From: Pseudomonadota bacterium
GTDB taxonomy: Bacteria; Pseudomonadota; Gammaproteobacteria; Xanthomonadales; Xanthomonadaceae
Direction: 5' to 3'
Assembly: GCA_018242425.1 (NCBI GenBank)
Contig: JAFEBX010000003.1
Location: forward strand, 62,001 to 126,000
Length of the DNA stretch: 64,000 nucleotides
The number at the start of each line of letters is the position of its first letter. Within the stretch, counting starts at the first letter, position 1. Position numbers and translations under genes: made by a program. Positions 22,248 through 30,838 of this stretch are shown here, one piece after another. The notes under the pieces were generated by a model. It made no database searches. It was not told where the DNA came from and saw only the letters and a list, made by a program, of their open reading frames with translations.

Positions 22248-22510
22248 TGGCGCACCACCACGGTGTCTTCCGGGCGCGGATTGCCCATGTGCAGGTGTTC
22301 GCGCGCCGCCTTGTCGATCAGCGTCGGCTCGGCCCAGGTCGCCTGTTCCAGCTGCAACTGGCTGAACTGCAGGTCGAGCTCGTCGCGCGCGCGCTCGAGC
22401 TTATTGAGCTTCGAGAACAGCTGGCGATGCTCGAAACGATCGTAGGCGACGGCAATGCCGCTCACGACATTGGCCACCAGCAGCAGTGCGAACAACGCCC
22501 AGCCGCTCAT
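22244..22510 (-). CDS. ftsL: Cell division protein FtsL
   Basis: This is a small bitopic divisome protein of 88 residues. One N-terminal transmembrane helix (about 3-22) is followed by a heptad-rich coiled coil, [22 protein letters not shown], and a short tail with [14 protein letters not shown]. Sequence is poorly conserved in the family, but topology, length and position between rsmH and ftsI identify it. It overlaps both neighbours by 4 bp. Confidence 0.95.
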   Translation of the reverse strand: MSGWALFALLLVANVVSGIAVAYDRFEHRQLFSKLNKLERARDELDLQFSQLQLEQATWAEPTLIDKAAREHLHMGNPRPEDTVVVRQ

Positions 22511-23460
22511 GCCGCCACCTCCAGCTTCTCGGCCACGCGCAACACCGCGCTGCGCGAGCGCGGGTTGGCGGCGAGTTCCCGTGCATCGGCGCGGATCGCG
22601 GAGCCCAGCGCGCGCAAGGTCGGAGTGAACGTCTCGACCTGCGGCAGGCGGCGATTGGTCGGCGGCGCCTTGGCGTGGCGGGCGATGAATTGCTTGACGA
22701 TGCGATCTTCCAGCGAATGGAAGCTGATCACGGCGAGGCGGCCGCCCGGCCTGAGGCGATCGTGGGCGGCGGCGAGCCCGGCTTCGACATCGGCCAGTTC
22801 GCTGTTGATGTGGATGCGGATCGCCTGGAAGGTACGCGTCGCCGGATGGCTGGTGTCCTTGCCGCGCGGCACCACCCGCGCAACCAGCTCGGCCAGTTCA
22901 GCGGTACGGGTGAGCGGCGTGGTCATGCGGCGTTCGACGATGGCACGGGCGATCCGGCGCGACATGCGCTCCTCGCCGAAGGTCCACAGCACGTCGGCGA
23001 TCTCGCGCTCGTCGGCACGCGCCAGCCACTGCGCGGCGCTCTCGCCGCTGTCGGTGTCCATGCGCATGTCGAGCGGACCGTCCTTGCCGAAGCTGAAACC
23101 GCGCTCGGCGACATCCAGCTGCGGCGACGACACGCCGAGGTCGAGCAGCACGCCATCGAGGCCGGAGGCCGTCGCATCCCAATGCGCCAGGTCGGCGAAC
23201 GAACCCTGGCGCAGCGAAACCCGCGCATCGACGGCAGCCAGGCGAGTGGCCTCCGCGATCGCTTCGGGATCCTTGTCCATCACCAGCAGCCGTCCTCCAG
23301 CGCCCAGCCTGTCGAGCACGCCACGGGCGTGGCCACCACGACCGAACGTGCCATCGAAATAGGTTCCGTCCCCTGTCACCTGCAGTGCTTCCATCACTTG
23401 CGAATACAAAACGGGAATGTGGGACTGCGAGGCGGACGCAGCCGCCGCGCCGCCCGTCAC
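22507..23460 (-). CDS. rsmH: 16S rRNA (cytosine-1402 N4)-methyltransferase RsmH
   Basis: RsmH methylates C1402 of 16S rRNA near the P site. The 317-residue protein contains [13 protein letters not shown], the SAM-binding [23 protein letters not shown], and [14 protein letters not shown]. The start is GTG at 23460, overlapping the mraZ TGA (GTGA). It follows mraZ as in most dcw clusters. Confidence 0.97.
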   Translation of the reverse strand: MTGGAAAASASQSHIPVLYSQVMEALQVTGDGTYFDGTFGRGGHARGVLDRLGAGGRLLVMDKDPEAIAEATRLAAVDARVSLRQGSFADLAHWDATASGLDGVLLDLGVSSPQLDVAERGFSFGKDGPLDMRMDTDSGESAAQWLARADEREIADVLWTFGEERMSRRIARAIVERRMTTPLTRTAELAELVARVVPRGKDTSHPATRTFQAIRIHINSELADVEAGLAAAHDRLRPGGRLAVISFHSLEDRIVKQFIARHAKAPPTNRRLPQVETFTPTLRALGSAIRADARELAANPRSRSAVLRVAEKLEVAA

Positions 23461-23900
23461 AACTTCAACTCGAGCATCTGCGTACTCAGATCGTCATCGC
23501 TGATCGACTGACGGATCTGCGCGTGATGCGCCTGCTCGCTCCACAACTCGAACTTGTCGCCCATGCCCAGCAGCACCGCCTTCTTCTCGATGCCGACGGC
23601 GCTGCGGTGGCTGGATGGAATGGAAATGCGGCCGTTGGCGTCGAGCTCGACCGGCATCGCCGAACCCACCAGGTTGCGCTGCAGGCGGCGATGCGCACTG
23701 AGCGATCCCGGCAGGGCGTTGACCTGGTCGCGCACCTTCTCCCACACGTCCTGCGGATAGAGGAAGAGGCAGCCGGATTCGAAGGGGTTGTAGGTGATGA
23801 CCAGGCGGTTGCCGCAGGCCGACACGGCGTCACGATGGGCTGCGGGAATGGCTACCCGGCCCTTGTCGTCCACGGTGATGGCGGTCTCGCCTTGAAACAT
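23457..23900 (-). CDS. mraZ: Transcriptional regulator MraZ
   Basis: MraZ is the SpoVT/AbrB-fold regulator of its own division and cell wall operon. The start at 23900 gives a 147-residue protein with two AbrB-like repeats: [16 protein letters not shown] near residue 12 and [13 protein letters not shown] near residue 88. GAGGGC lies just upstream of the ATG. The frame extends to 23975, but those codons overlap the predicted operator. The direct repeats at 23941-23985 are its probable binding site. Confidence 0.96.
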   Translation of the reverse strand: MFQGETAITVDDKGRVAIPAAHRDAVSACGNRLVITYNPFESGCLFLYPQDVWEKVRDQVNALPGSLSAHRRLQRNLVGSAMPVELDANGRISIPSSHRSAVGIEKKAVLLGMGDKFELWSEQAHHAQIRQSISDDDLSTQMLELKL

Positions 23901-23940
23901 CGCTGCCCTCGGGCTGCGCCCCACTTCGGGTCGCATTGGC

Positions 23941-23985
23941 TCCACAAAGAACCACCAATTTCCCGGTGATCCCACGAGAGCCCAC
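23941..23985 (-). promoter_or_regulatory. MraZ box: GTGGG-type direct repeats with 10-bp period
   Basis: Reading the minus strand, GTGGG (23985), GTGGG (23975), CGGGA (23965), GTGGT (23955) and GTGGA (23945) are spaced exactly 10 bp apart, 41-85 bp before the mraZ start. Direct GTGGG/TGGG repeats with 5-bp spacers are the described MraZ target upstream of mraZ in several bacteria. Two units are perfect and three degenerate. The site overlaps the predicted -10 hexamer, which fits repression. Confidence 0.8.
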
Positions 23986-24012
23986 CTTAGGAGTCGATTT
24001 CAGCGATGTCAA
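23984..24012 (-). promoter_or_regulatory. Predicted proximal promoter of the dcw cluster
   Basis: On the minus strand a perfect TTGACA -35 hexamer (24012-24007) is followed by a 17-bp spacer and TAAGGT (23989-23984), a weak -10. It lies about 85 bp before the mraZ ATG and partly overlaps the MraZ repeats. Activity is inferred from sequence only. Confidence 0.55.
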
Positions 24013-24081
24013 CAATCGTTTTGGGGGAATTTCATCAAGCAGGTCAATGACTTGCGATGACTTTCAGAGAATTGTTCAACA

Positions 24082-24110
24082 TTTATCCACAAGCGATTGT
24101 TTCGTCTCAA
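24082..24110 (-). promoter_or_regulatory. Predicted distal dcw promoter overlapping a perfect DnaA box
   Basis: On the minus strand TTGAGA (24110-24105), a 17-bp spacer and GATAAA (24087-24082) form a promoter-like pair. TTATCCACA, the consensus DnaA box, occupies 24083-24091 on the plus strand and covers the -10. A 15-bp AT-rich palindrome at 24105-24119 covers the -35. The surrounding 24013-24252 gap is noticeably AT-richer than the rest of the window and holds no credible gene. Confidence 0.45.
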
Positions 24111-24252
24111 ATTTTGAGATTGTTCAGCCTGGACGGTCGGGCCCAGTCAGGTCGAACCGGACCGAAAACGCGCTAACCCATTCATGTTGCTTTGCAGCAA
24201 TTTCCGGGCGATACCCCGTCTCCATGGGAAATGGAAGGGGTGGAAGAAGAAG

Positions 24253-24664
24253 GTGCGGAGCCGGCCGGTAAGCCGGGTTCTGTCGTGGACAGTCATTCCT
24301 CTAGACCGCCCATCGCTGGACGGTTCAAGCAACCTACCCGGAACCAACGCGGGCCGCGCCAATGGTTCCCTATTTGGTCTTGCTCCCGATGGGGTTTGCC
24401 GTGCCGGCCGGTTACCCGGCTCGCGGTGCGCTCTTACCGCACCATTTCACCCTTACCGGCGCATTCCGCCCCACCTTTCGGTGGGTCTTGGAACATTTGG
24501 TCGGACATTCGTCCGACAAGTGCCCCAGAACGCGCCGGCGGTATCTTTCTGTTGCACTTTCCGTCGACTCGCGCCGCCCAGGCGTTACCTGGCATCGTGC
24601 CCTGTGGAGCCCGGACTTTCCTCGGCATCGTTTCCGATGACGCGACTGCCTGGCCGACTCCGCG
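24253..24664 (-). ncRNA. rnpB: RNase P RNA (bacterial type A)
   Basis: This is the catalytic RNA that processes tRNA 5' ends. On the minus strand it contains GAGGAAAGTCCGGGCTCC near 24630-24605 and ends with ACAGAACCCGGCTTACCGG near 24280-24263. Both are hallmark conserved blocks of bacterial RNase P RNA. The 5' end (24663-24652) pairs with the 3' end (24255-24266) over 12 bp to form helix P1, which sets the limits within a few bases. A TAGAAT -10 at 24675-24670 lies about 6 bp before the predicted 5' end. No clear -35 is seen. Confidence 0.95.
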
Positions 24665-24668
24665 CGGT

Positions 24669-24790
24669 CATTCTACCGCTACGCGGTCGAATGACCCCCA
24701 AAGTTTGCACGGCAAACTTTGGGCCCCGGCGCCAAGCTGCCACACCCCCATTCGTGCCTGCGGCACGAATCGCCCCCTGACTCAGGGGGC
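24669..24790. repeat. Cluster of four palindromes between rsmI and rnpB
   Basis: Four successive inverted repeats fill the gap: 24669-24693 (imperfect, covers the rnpB -10), 24697-24723 (perfect 12-bp stem, 3-base loop), 24750-24770 (perfect 9-bp stem, 3-base loop), and 24772-24790 (perfect 9-bp arms around one base). They follow rsmI on its strand and may stop its transcription or isolate rnpB. None has a good T tract. Confidence 0.7.
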
Positions 24791-24818
24791 TGGTGTCGTG
24801 CTTTGTTGCCCCTGGGCA

Positions 24819-25661
24819 TCATTCGGGAGCAACTGTTCCACCGTAAAGCTCTTTGCGCGGCGCGCCGCTCAGCTCGGCGGCGAGCTTGGCCGCCTGCGAC
24901 GGCTTGAGGTATTCGCACAGTTTGGCGTAGAGGCGGCGGCCTTCGGCGATCTTTGCATCGACATCGTCGCCGGCGCCCTCCACCAGCACCACGAATTCCC
25001 CCTTCTGCTGGTCGGGGTCGGCCTGCACGCGCAGCACCAGTGCATCGAGGTCACCATCGAGCACGGTCTCGAACAGCTTCGTGAGTTCGCGCGCCACCAC
25101 CGCTCGTCTCTGCGCGCCGAAGGCATCGCGGGCATCGCCGAGGAAGTCGAGGATGCGGTGCGAGGATTCGTAGAAGATCAGCGTTCGCGATTCGCCGGCA
25201 AGTGACTGCAGGCGTTCGCGCCTCGCCGACGCCTTGGCCGGCAGGAAGCCTTCGAAGACGAAACGGTCGCTGGGCAATCCGGCCACGCTGAGCGCGGCGA
25301 TCAATGCCGCGGCACCCGGCACTGGGCTGACGCGGATGCCAGCCTCGCGCGCGGCGTGCACCAGGCGATAGCCGGGATCGCTGACCAGCGGAGTGCCGGC
25401 GTCCGATACCAGCGCCAGCGAATCGCCGGCGAGCATCCGTCGCACCAGGCTAGCGCTGACCTCGGCCTCGTTGTGGTCATGCAGCGCGATCAGCGGCGTG
25501 CCGATGCCGAACTGCTGCAGCAAGGGACGCGTGCGCCGCGTGTCCTCGGCGCAGATCGCCGCGACCTGTTTCAGCGTCTCCACGGCGCGCGGGGTGAAAT
25601 CCCCCAGGTTGCCGATCGGCGTGGCGACGACATGCAGTGTTCCGGGCGCGGGGGTGTTCAT
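24819..25661 (-). CDS. rsmI: 16S rRNA (cytidine-1402 2'-O)-methyltransferase RsmI
   Basis: RsmI 2'-O-methylates C1402 of 16S rRNA, the same nucleotide modified by RsmH encoded 1.4 kb away. The 280-residue tetrapyrrole-methylase-fold protein has LHVVATPIGNLGD at the start, AEDTRRTRPLL, and LVSDAGTPLVSDPG. The start at 25661 gives the canonical N-terminus. It is divergent from lpoA with an 82-bp gap, the same arrangement as in E. coli. Confidence 0.97.
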   Translation of the reverse strand: MNTPAPGTLHVVATPIGNLGDFTPRAVETLKQVAAICAEDTRRTRPLLQQFGIGTPLIALHDHNEAEVSASLVRRMLAGDSLALVSDAGTPLVSDPGYRLVHAAREAGIRVSPVPGAAALIAALSVAGLPSDRFVFEGFLPAKASARRERLQSLAGESRTLIFYESSHRILDFLGDARDAFGAQRRAVVARELTKLFETVLDGDLDALVLRVQADPDQQKGEFVVLVEGAGDDVDAKIAEGRRLYAKLCEYLKPSQAAKLAAELSGAPRKELYGGTVAPE

Positions 25662-25703
25662 CCGGCCATTATCCGCATCGCAACCTCTCACGCGCGTGGC
25701 AGG

Positions 25704-25709
25704 TAGAAT
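25704..25709 (+). promoter_or_regulatory. Possible -10 hexamer for lpoA
   Basis: TAGAAT lies about 35 bp upstream of the lpoA start in the 82-bp gap between divergent genes. No convincing -35 is found at 16-18 bp, so this is only a candidate. Confidence 0.35.
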
Positions 25710-25743
25710 CGAAACCAGCCCAATTGCACCGGAAGTCATCTCC

Positions 25744-26892
25744 ATGCGCACTGCCTTCGCCAAGTTTGGAGTGATCCTGCCGCTGGTCGCCGCGCTCGCG
25801 GCCTGCGCGACCACCAGCACCAGCAAGGCACCGATTGCGCCAGCCGCGTCGGCGGTTCCGGTCGCGTATGGCCATGTCGATGTCAGCCGCCGCCCGCCGG
25901 GCGACGCCGACGGCTATCGGCCGCCGCTGAAGGTCGGCGTGTTGTTGCCGCTGAGCGGTGGCCTGGCGGTTGCAGCCACGCCGGTCCGCGATGGCTTCAT
26001 GGCGGGCTACTACAACGAACGTCGCCGCCGTCCGGAAGTGCATTTCTACGACTCGTCGATCGGCGCCAACGCGGCGTACGCCAAGGCGGTCGCCGATGGC
26101 GCCGATTACGTGGTCGGGCCGCTTGGACGCGAAGGCGTCACCGAGCTGTTCGCCAAGGATGGTTTGAAGGTGCCGGTGCTGGCACTGAACCAGTCCGATG
26201 CGAAGACCCCGGCCGGCAGCCTGAGTTTCGCCCTGTCGCCGGAAGACGAAGCGGAAGCGATCGCGCAGGCGCAATTGTCGTCGGGCATCCACAAGGCGGT
26301 GGTGATCGCCGGCGGCGATGCCATCCAGAAGCGCGCCGCGGCAGCATTCATCACCTACTTCAACGGGCACGGCGGCAAGGCCGCGCCGGCAGTCACGAAT
26401 GGCGATGCCTTCGGCGAGGAAGTGCAAAAGGCGGCGCAGTCGCTCGGCGGCGCGGAAGGCGTGTTCCTCGCGCTCAAGGGCGACCAGATCGTGGCGCTGG
26501 CACCGAAGCTCGCGGCATCACCGGTGGCGAACGCACGACGCTTCGCCAGTTCGCAGATCCAGCTCGGAATCGGCAAGGGGGATGACAGTGCACTCGATGG
26601 CATCGTCTTCCCGACCGAAGCCTGGAACGTGCGCAAGACCGCGCTGGCGCCTTCGGCGAGCAGCCTGGCGACGTTGTCGCCGACCGCACGCGGCGCAGCC
26701 TCCAAGTTGTTCGCCTTCGGTTACGACGCGTGGCTGATCACCGCCTACCCGGAACACCTCAATGGCGGTCGCGAAGGCGGCGTGCGTGGTGCAACCGGCG
26801 ACTTGCACGTGGACCGCAACGGCAACATCGTGCGCGTGCCGGGCTGGTCGGTGTTCCGCCAGGGCCAGCCGGTTCCGCTTGCCGAACGCTGA
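25744..26892 (+). CDS. lpoA: Penicillin-binding protein activator LpoA-like lipoprotein (LppC family)
   Basis: This is an outer-membrane lipoprotein predicted to stimulate PBP1A. Signal peptide residues 1-20 end in the lipobox LAAC (Cys21). After a Pro/Ala-rich linker, about residues 60-380 form a type-1 periplasmic-binding-protein fold, with KVGVLLPLSGGLA at its start. It corresponds to the C-terminal domain of E. coli LpoA; the TPR-like N-terminal domain of E. coli LpoA is absent, as in Xanthomonads. GGAAG lies upstream of the ATG. The 3' end overlaps yraN. Confidence 0.85.
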   Translation: MRTAFAKFGVILPLVAALAACATTSTSKAPIAPAASAVPVAYGHVDVSRRPPGDADGYRPPLKVGVLLPLSGGLAVAATPVRDGFMAGYYNERRRRPEVHFYDSSIGANAAYAKAVADGADYVVGPLGREGVTELFAKDGLKVPVLALNQSDAKTPAGSLSFALSPEDEAEAIAQAQLSSGIHKAVVIAGGDAIQKRAAAAFITYFNGHGGKAAPAVTNGDAFGEEVQKAAQSLGGAEGVFLALKGDQIVALAPKLAASPVANARRFASSQIQLGIGKGDDSALDGIVFPTEAWNVRKTALAPSASSLATLSPTARGAASKLFAFGYDAWLITAYPEHLNGGREGGVRGATGDLHVDRNGNIVRVPGWSVFRQGQPVPLAER

Positions 26893-27265
26893 TCGCACGC
26901 GCCGGCAAATCGTCGGCGCGCAGGCCGAAGCGGCCGCCGAGGCATTGCTGTGTTCACACGGCCTGGTCGTGCTCGAACGCAATGCCAACTTCCGCGTTGG
27001 CGAAATCGATCGGGTGATGCAAGACGGCGAGATGCTGGTCTTCGTCGAAGTGCGTTACCGCACGCCGGGCACGTTCGGCAGCGGCGCGGAGTCGATCGAC
27101 TGGAAGAAGCGCCGGCGGCTGGTGCGCGCCGCCGATACCTGGCTACAGCGCCATCCCGAACATCGCGATCGCAGTTGCCGCTTCGACGTGGTCGATGCGC
27201 ACGGCGATCCCGCCTCCCCCACCCTGCGCTGGATCAGCTCCGCGTTCCGCGCCGACGAGATTTGA
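26879..27265 (+). CDS. yraN: YraN family protein (UPF0102, endonuclease-like fold)
   Basis: This is a restriction-endonuclease-fold protein of unproven function, conserved beside lpoA and rsmI in proteobacteria. The motif NFRVGEIDRVMQDGEMLVFVEVRYR shows the Glu-Asp and ExR residues of the nuclease-like core. The first credible start is TTG at 26879, 14 bp inside lpoA, giving 128 residues, the usual size. An open frame continues upstream but overlaps lpoA coding sequence. It is probably translated by coupling to lpoA. Confidence 0.85.
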   Translation: MPNADRTRRQIVGAQAEAAAEALLCSHGLVVLERNANFRVGEIDRVMQDGEMLVFVEVRYRTPGTFGSGAESIDWKKRRRLVRAADTWLQRHPEHRDRSCRFDVVDAHGDPASPTLRWISSAFRADEI

Positions 27266-27266
27266 C

Positions 27267-27794
27267 ATGCCCTCGATCATCACCCACGCCGCTGTTCCAC
27301 TCGCCTTGTATGCCGCCGCCGAACGCGGACGGATCTCGCCGCGCCTGCTGGCTGCCGGCATGGTCGCGTCGATGCTGCCGGACATCGACGTGATTGCGTT
27401 CGCGCTGCACATCCCCTACGAGAGCGCATTCGGCCATCGCGGGGCGACGCACTCGTTGTTGTTCGCAGTCTTGGTGGCAGTGATCGGCGCATTGCTTTCG
27501 GATCGATTGCATGGCAACCGCTGGCAGGCCGCGGCATGGGTTTTCACCTGCGCGATTTCACATCCGCTGCTGGACGCGATGACGTCGGGCGGCCTCGGAG
27601 TGGCGATCGCGTGGCCGTGGAGCGAGGCACGCTGGTTCGCGCCGTGGCGACCGATCCTGGTCTCGCCGATCGGCGCGGGATTCTTCAGCGCGCGCGGAAT
27701 GGCGACGCTGGTGTCGGAACTGCACTGGGTGTGGCTGCCGCTGTTCGGCGGCGTGGCCTTGTGGAAGTTGATCAATCGGTCGGGTACGCGTTGA
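27267..27794 (+). CDS. YdjM/DUF457-type membrane-bound metal-dependent hydrolase
   Basis: This 175-residue polytopic protein has the pattern of the YdjM (LexA-regulated inner-membrane hydrolase) family. It shows MPSIITHA near the start (metal His), MLPDIDV, FGHRGATHS and SHPLLDAM, with His/Asp residues placed at membrane interfaces. About four transmembrane helices are predicted. It starts 1 bp after the yraN stop, so it belongs to the lpoA-yraN transcript. The substrate is unknown. Confidence 0.85.
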   Translation: MPSIITHAAVPLALYAAAERGRISPRLLAAGMVASMLPDIDVIAFALHIPYESAFGHRGATHSLLFAVLVAVIGALLSDRLHGNRWQAAAWVFTCAISHPLLDAMTSGGLGVAIAWPWSEARWFAPWRPILVSPIGAGFFSARGMATLVSELHWVWLPLFGGVALWKLINRSGTR

Positions 27795-27824
27795 AGCATT
27801 GCCCGGCGCCGCCGGTGGATGCTT

Positions 27825-28769
27825 TCAACCGAAGTGTTCGTATCCGCGTCGCAACTGCACTTCGAGACCATCGGCATCCAGCACACGTACACCAACGCCG
27901 GCAACAATGCGACCAACATGCGTCAGGCGGACACCGAGTGATTCCGACAACGCCGACACCGCATCACGTCGCGCCGGATCGGCAGTGAAGCAAAGCTCGT
28001 AATCATCGCCAGCGGATTGCAGGCGCCAGCGCTCCATGCCTTCCGCCTGCGCCGCCAACGCGGCGGACGCCGGCAACGCATCCAGCCGCACTTCCGCGCC
28101 GACGCCACTCGCCACGCAGATGTGGCCGAGATCCTGCAGCACGCCATCGGAGATGTCGATGCAGGCACGCGCGATCCCGACCAGCGACTGACCCAGCATG
28201 CAACGCGGCGTCGGGCGATCGAGGCGCGACCGCAACTCATCCGCGCATGATCTGTGCTGCAACACCTCGCGCAAGGCGAACGCAGCATCGCCGAGCGTGC
28301 CGCTCACCCAAATGTCGTCGCCGGCTTTCGCGGCATCGCGCCGCAGGGCGGTTCCTGGCGCAACAAAACCGCAAGCGGTAACAGTCAGCGACAGCGGCCC
28401 GCGCGTTGTGTCGCCTCCAACCAGCGCGATGCCATGCCGTGCAGCCAGCGCGAGAAAACCATCGATGCAGGCATCCAGCCAGACATCGTCCGGTGCAGGC
28501 AACGACAGTGCCAGCGTGCACCACGCCGGCGCCGCGCCCATCGCCGCGAGATCGGAGAGATTGACCGCCAGCGCCTTCCAGCCCACGTCACGGGCAGCGG
28601 TCGATTCCGGGAAATGCACGCTGCTGTTGAGCGTATCGGTGACGATCACCAGCTCGCTGCCCGCAGGCGGACGCAGGATCGCACCGTCATCGCCGATGCC
28701 AAGGACCACGTCGGGCCGCGGCGACACGCGCGCCGCGATGCGGGAAATCAGGTCGAACTCGCCGCTCAC
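27825..28769 (-). CDS. thiL: Thiamine-monophosphate kinase
   Basis: ThiL phosphorylates thiamine monophosphate to the active diphosphate. The 314-residue PurM-like protein begins GEFDLISRI and contains GIGDDGAIL, VNLSDLAAMGA and ISDGVLQDLGH, the ATP and metal-binding segments. It overlaps nusB by 4 bp, the conserved nusB-thiL pairing. It ends the glyA-to-thiL operon. Confidence 0.96.
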   Translation of the reverse strand: MSGEFDLISRIAARVSPRPDVVLGIGDDGAILRPPAGSELVIVTDTLNSSVHFPESTAARDVGWKALAVNLSDLAAMGAAPAWCTLALSLPAPDDVWLDACIDGFLALAARHGIALVGGDTTRGPLSLTVTACGFVAPGTALRRDAAKAGDDIWVSGTLGDAAFALREVLQHRSCADELRSRLDRPTPRCMLGQSLVGIARACIDISDGVLQDLGHICVASGVGAEVRLDALPASAALAAQAEGMERWRLQSAGDDYELCFTADPARRDAVSALSESLGVRLTHVGRIVAGVGVRVLDADGLEVQLRRGYEHFG

Positions 28770-29242
28770 TTGCGCGCGGCTTGCACCTCGACCGCACGCC
28801 AGGCTTCGGCCGCGCGATCGAGCACGCCGTTGACATAAGTGTGGCCGTGTTCGGCGCCGAAACGCTTGGCGGTTTCGATCGCCTCGTTGATCACCACCCG
28901 GTACGGCACGTCGATGCGCTGGCGCAGTTCGTAGGTGGCGATGCGCAGCACCGCGCGTTCGACCGGATCGACTTCCTCGACCTCGCGATCGAGCAGGCTG
29001 CGCAGGGCTTCGTCGTTGTCGTGGCGATGCGCCAGCACGCCCTTCACGATGTCCTCGAAATAGACGAGGTCGGCCTGCTCACGCGCCTGCTCGTGGGCGA
29101 ACTGCGCGATCACCTGGCGCGCTTCGCCGCCCGACATCTGCCAGGCATAGATCGCCTGCATGGCGCGACGCCGCGCGCGCGTGCGCAGGACCGGATCGAT
29201 GCCGTCGTGGCGACGGTGGCCATGACCGTTCGAACCGGTCAC
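28766..29242 (-). CDS. nusB: Transcription antitermination factor NusB
   Basis: NusB, with NusE, binds boxA in rRNA leaders and promotes antitermination. The 158-residue helical protein has [19 protein letters not shown] at the N-terminus and the C-terminal [13 protein letters not shown] and YVNGVLDR segments. GTG at 29242 overlaps the ribH TGA. The His/Gly-rich first 17 residues are a short extension. Confidence 0.95.
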   Translation of the reverse strand: MTGSNGHGHRRHDGIDPVLRTRARRRAMQAIYAWQMSGGEARQVIAQFAHEQAREQADLVYFEDIVKGVLAHRHDNDEALRSLLDREVEEVDPVERAVLRIATYELRQRIDVPYRVVINEAIETAKRFGAEHGHTYVNGVLDRAAEAWRAVEVQAARK

Positions 29243-29706
29243 TTCAAACGCTCCAGCAGGTTGGACATTTCCAGCACCACGAATGCAGTCTCCTCGCCCT
29301 TGTTGCCATGCGCGCCACCGGCGCGTGCTTCGGCATCTTCATATTGCTCCACCGCCAGCACGCCGTTGGCGACCGGCACGCCGTGTTCCAGCGCGACCTG
29401 CATCAGGCCCTGCGAACAGCCGTCGGCGACGTGTTCGTAATGGCGGGTGTCGCCGCGCACCACGCAACCGAGCGCGACGATGCCGGCATGGCGTCCACCC
29501 TTGGCCAGCGCCGCGCAGGTGACCGGCAACTCCCAGGCACCGGGCACGCGCACGAGGTCGATCTGCGCTTCATCCACGCCATTGGCCTTGAAACCTGAGC
29601 GCGCGCCTTCGATCAGCGCTTCGGTGATGCGCGAGTTCCAGCGGCTGGCGACGATGGCGAAACGGGCGCCATCGGCGGCGCGAAGATCGCCTTCAAAACT
29701 GGGCAT
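29239..29706 (-). CDS. ribH: 6,7-dimethyl-8-ribityllumazine synthase
   Basis: RibH condenses the aminouracil intermediate with dihydroxybutanone phosphate from the RibB domain encoded upstream. The 155-residue protein has [21 protein letters not shown], and [15 protein letters not shown] with the catalytic His, plus the conserved PVANGVL. The 31-bp gap to ribBX holds no FMN riboswitch that I can recognise. Confidence 0.97.
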   Translation of the reverse strand: MPSFEGDLRAADGARFAIVASRWNSRITEALIEGARSGFKANGVDEAQIDLVRVPGAWELPVTCAALAKGGRHAGIVALGCVVRGDTRHYEHVADGCSQGLMQVALEHGVPVANGVLAVEQYEDAEARAGGAHGNKGEETAFVVLEMSNLLERLK

Positions 29707-29737
29707 GGAGGTCCGGGACGCGGGAAAGACGCCCAGT

Positions 29738-30838
29738 TTAACGCGGCCCGGCCACGTGCTCGACCACTTCCAGGCCGAAACCGGACAGGCCGACCTGCTT
29801 GCGCGGGGTACCGATCACCCGCAGGCGGCCGTAGCCGAGGCTGGCGAGGATCTGCGAACCGGCGCCGGTCTGCCGCCACTGCTGCACGGCCGGGGCCTTG
29901 GCCGCGCCGTTCGCGGGCTCGCGGATGCGTTCGAGCAGGGCGTCGGGCGACTGCGGTTCCGACAGCAGGACCAGCACGCCGGAACCGGCGGCGGCGATCA
30001 TCGCCAGGACCTCGCCGGTGGGCAGGCCGAGGTCATCGCGTTGCCAGTGGAGCGCATCGACCAGCGGATTGGCGACCTGCACGCGCGCCAGCGTCGCCAC
30101 CTGCGGGTCGGCCTTGCCCAGTTGCAAGGCGAAATGCAGCTGGTGGTTGAGGCGGTCGCGGAAGGTGTGGAGGTTGAACTCGCCATGCGGCGTCGCGATC
30201 GCGCGCGCGTCGACCGCGTCGATGGTGTGTTCGGTGGCGAGGCGATGGCGGATCAGCGCTTCGATCGAGCCCATCTTCAGGCCGTGCTCGCGCGCGAACA
30301 CCTCCAGCTCGGGACGACGCGCCATGCTGCCGTCGGCGTTGAGGATCTCCACCAGCACGCCGGCCGGCTCGAGTCCCGCAAGCAAGGCGAGATCGCTGGC
30401 GGCTTCGGTATGGCCGGCACGACTCAATACGCCGCCCGGCTGCGCCATCAGCGGGAAGATGTGGCCAGGTTGCGAGAGATCATCGGGTTGCGCATCGGGA
30501 CGCACGGCGACGCGCACGGTGTGGGCGCGATCGTAGGCACTGATACCGGTGGTGACGCCTTCCGCAGCCTCGATGCTGACGGTGAAGTTGGTGTGGTGCG
30601 GCGAAGTGTTGTCACGCACCATCGGCGGCAGGCCGAGCTGCCGGCAACGCTCGCGCAGCAGCGACAGGCAGACCAGCCCGCGCGCGTGCGTGACCATGAA
30701 ATTGATGTCGGAAGGCTTGACCAGCTCCGCCGCCATGATCAGGTCGCCTTCGTTCTCGCGATCCTCGTCATCAACGATCACGACCATGCGACCCTGGCGC
30801 AATTCCTCGAGGATTTCCGGGATGGTGGCGAAGCTCAT
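29738..30838 (-). CDS. ribB: 3,4-dihydroxy-2-butanone-4-phosphate synthase with degenerate RibA domain (RibBX type)
   Basis: The N-terminal 200 residues are a complete Rib[18 protein letters not shown] carries the metal acids, followed by [10 protein letters not shown] and [13 protein letters not shown]. The C-terminal 165 residues are related to GTP cyclohydrolase II, but the zinc-binding cysteine triad and the usual HSECLTGD segment are absent; [16 protein letters not shown] stands in that position. GTP cyclohydrolase II must therefore be encoded elsewhere. This hybrid layout is the RibBX variant described for Proteobacteria. It overlaps ribE by 4 bp. Confidence 0.93.
   Translation of the reverse strand: MSFATIPEILEELRQGRMVVIVDDEDRENEGDLIMAAELVKPSDINFMVTHARGLVCLSLLRERCRQLGLPPMVRDNTSPHHTNFTVSIEAAEGVTTGISAYDRAHTVRVAVRPDAQPDDLSQPGHIFPLMAQPGGVLSRAGHTEAASDLALLAGLEPAGVLVEILNADGSMARRPELEVFAREHGLKMGSIEALIRHRLATEHTIDAVDARAIATPHGEFNLHTFRDRLNHQLHFALQLGKADPQVATLARVQVANPLVDALHWQRDDLGLPTGEVLAMIAAAGSGVLVLLSEPQSPDALLERIREPANGAAKAPAVQQWRQTGAGSQILASLGYGRLRVIGTPRKQVGLSGFGLEVVEHVAGPR

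Noticed and set aside
24001..24252. Possible small coding genes in the mraZ-rnpB gap
   Set aside because: Short frames there have no ribosome sites and overlap promoter elements or the 3' end of rnpB; the AT-rich content fits regulation.
24184..25205. Plus-strand open frames across rnpB and rsmI
   Set aside because: They cover the conserved RNase P RNA blocks and the antisense of rsmI, with no protein similarity.
29707..30838. Possible FMN riboswitch in the riboflavin gene region
   Set aside because: The gaps before ribH (31 bp) and ribD (4 bp) are too short, and ribBX overlaps ribE; no RFN-like conserved blocks were seen.
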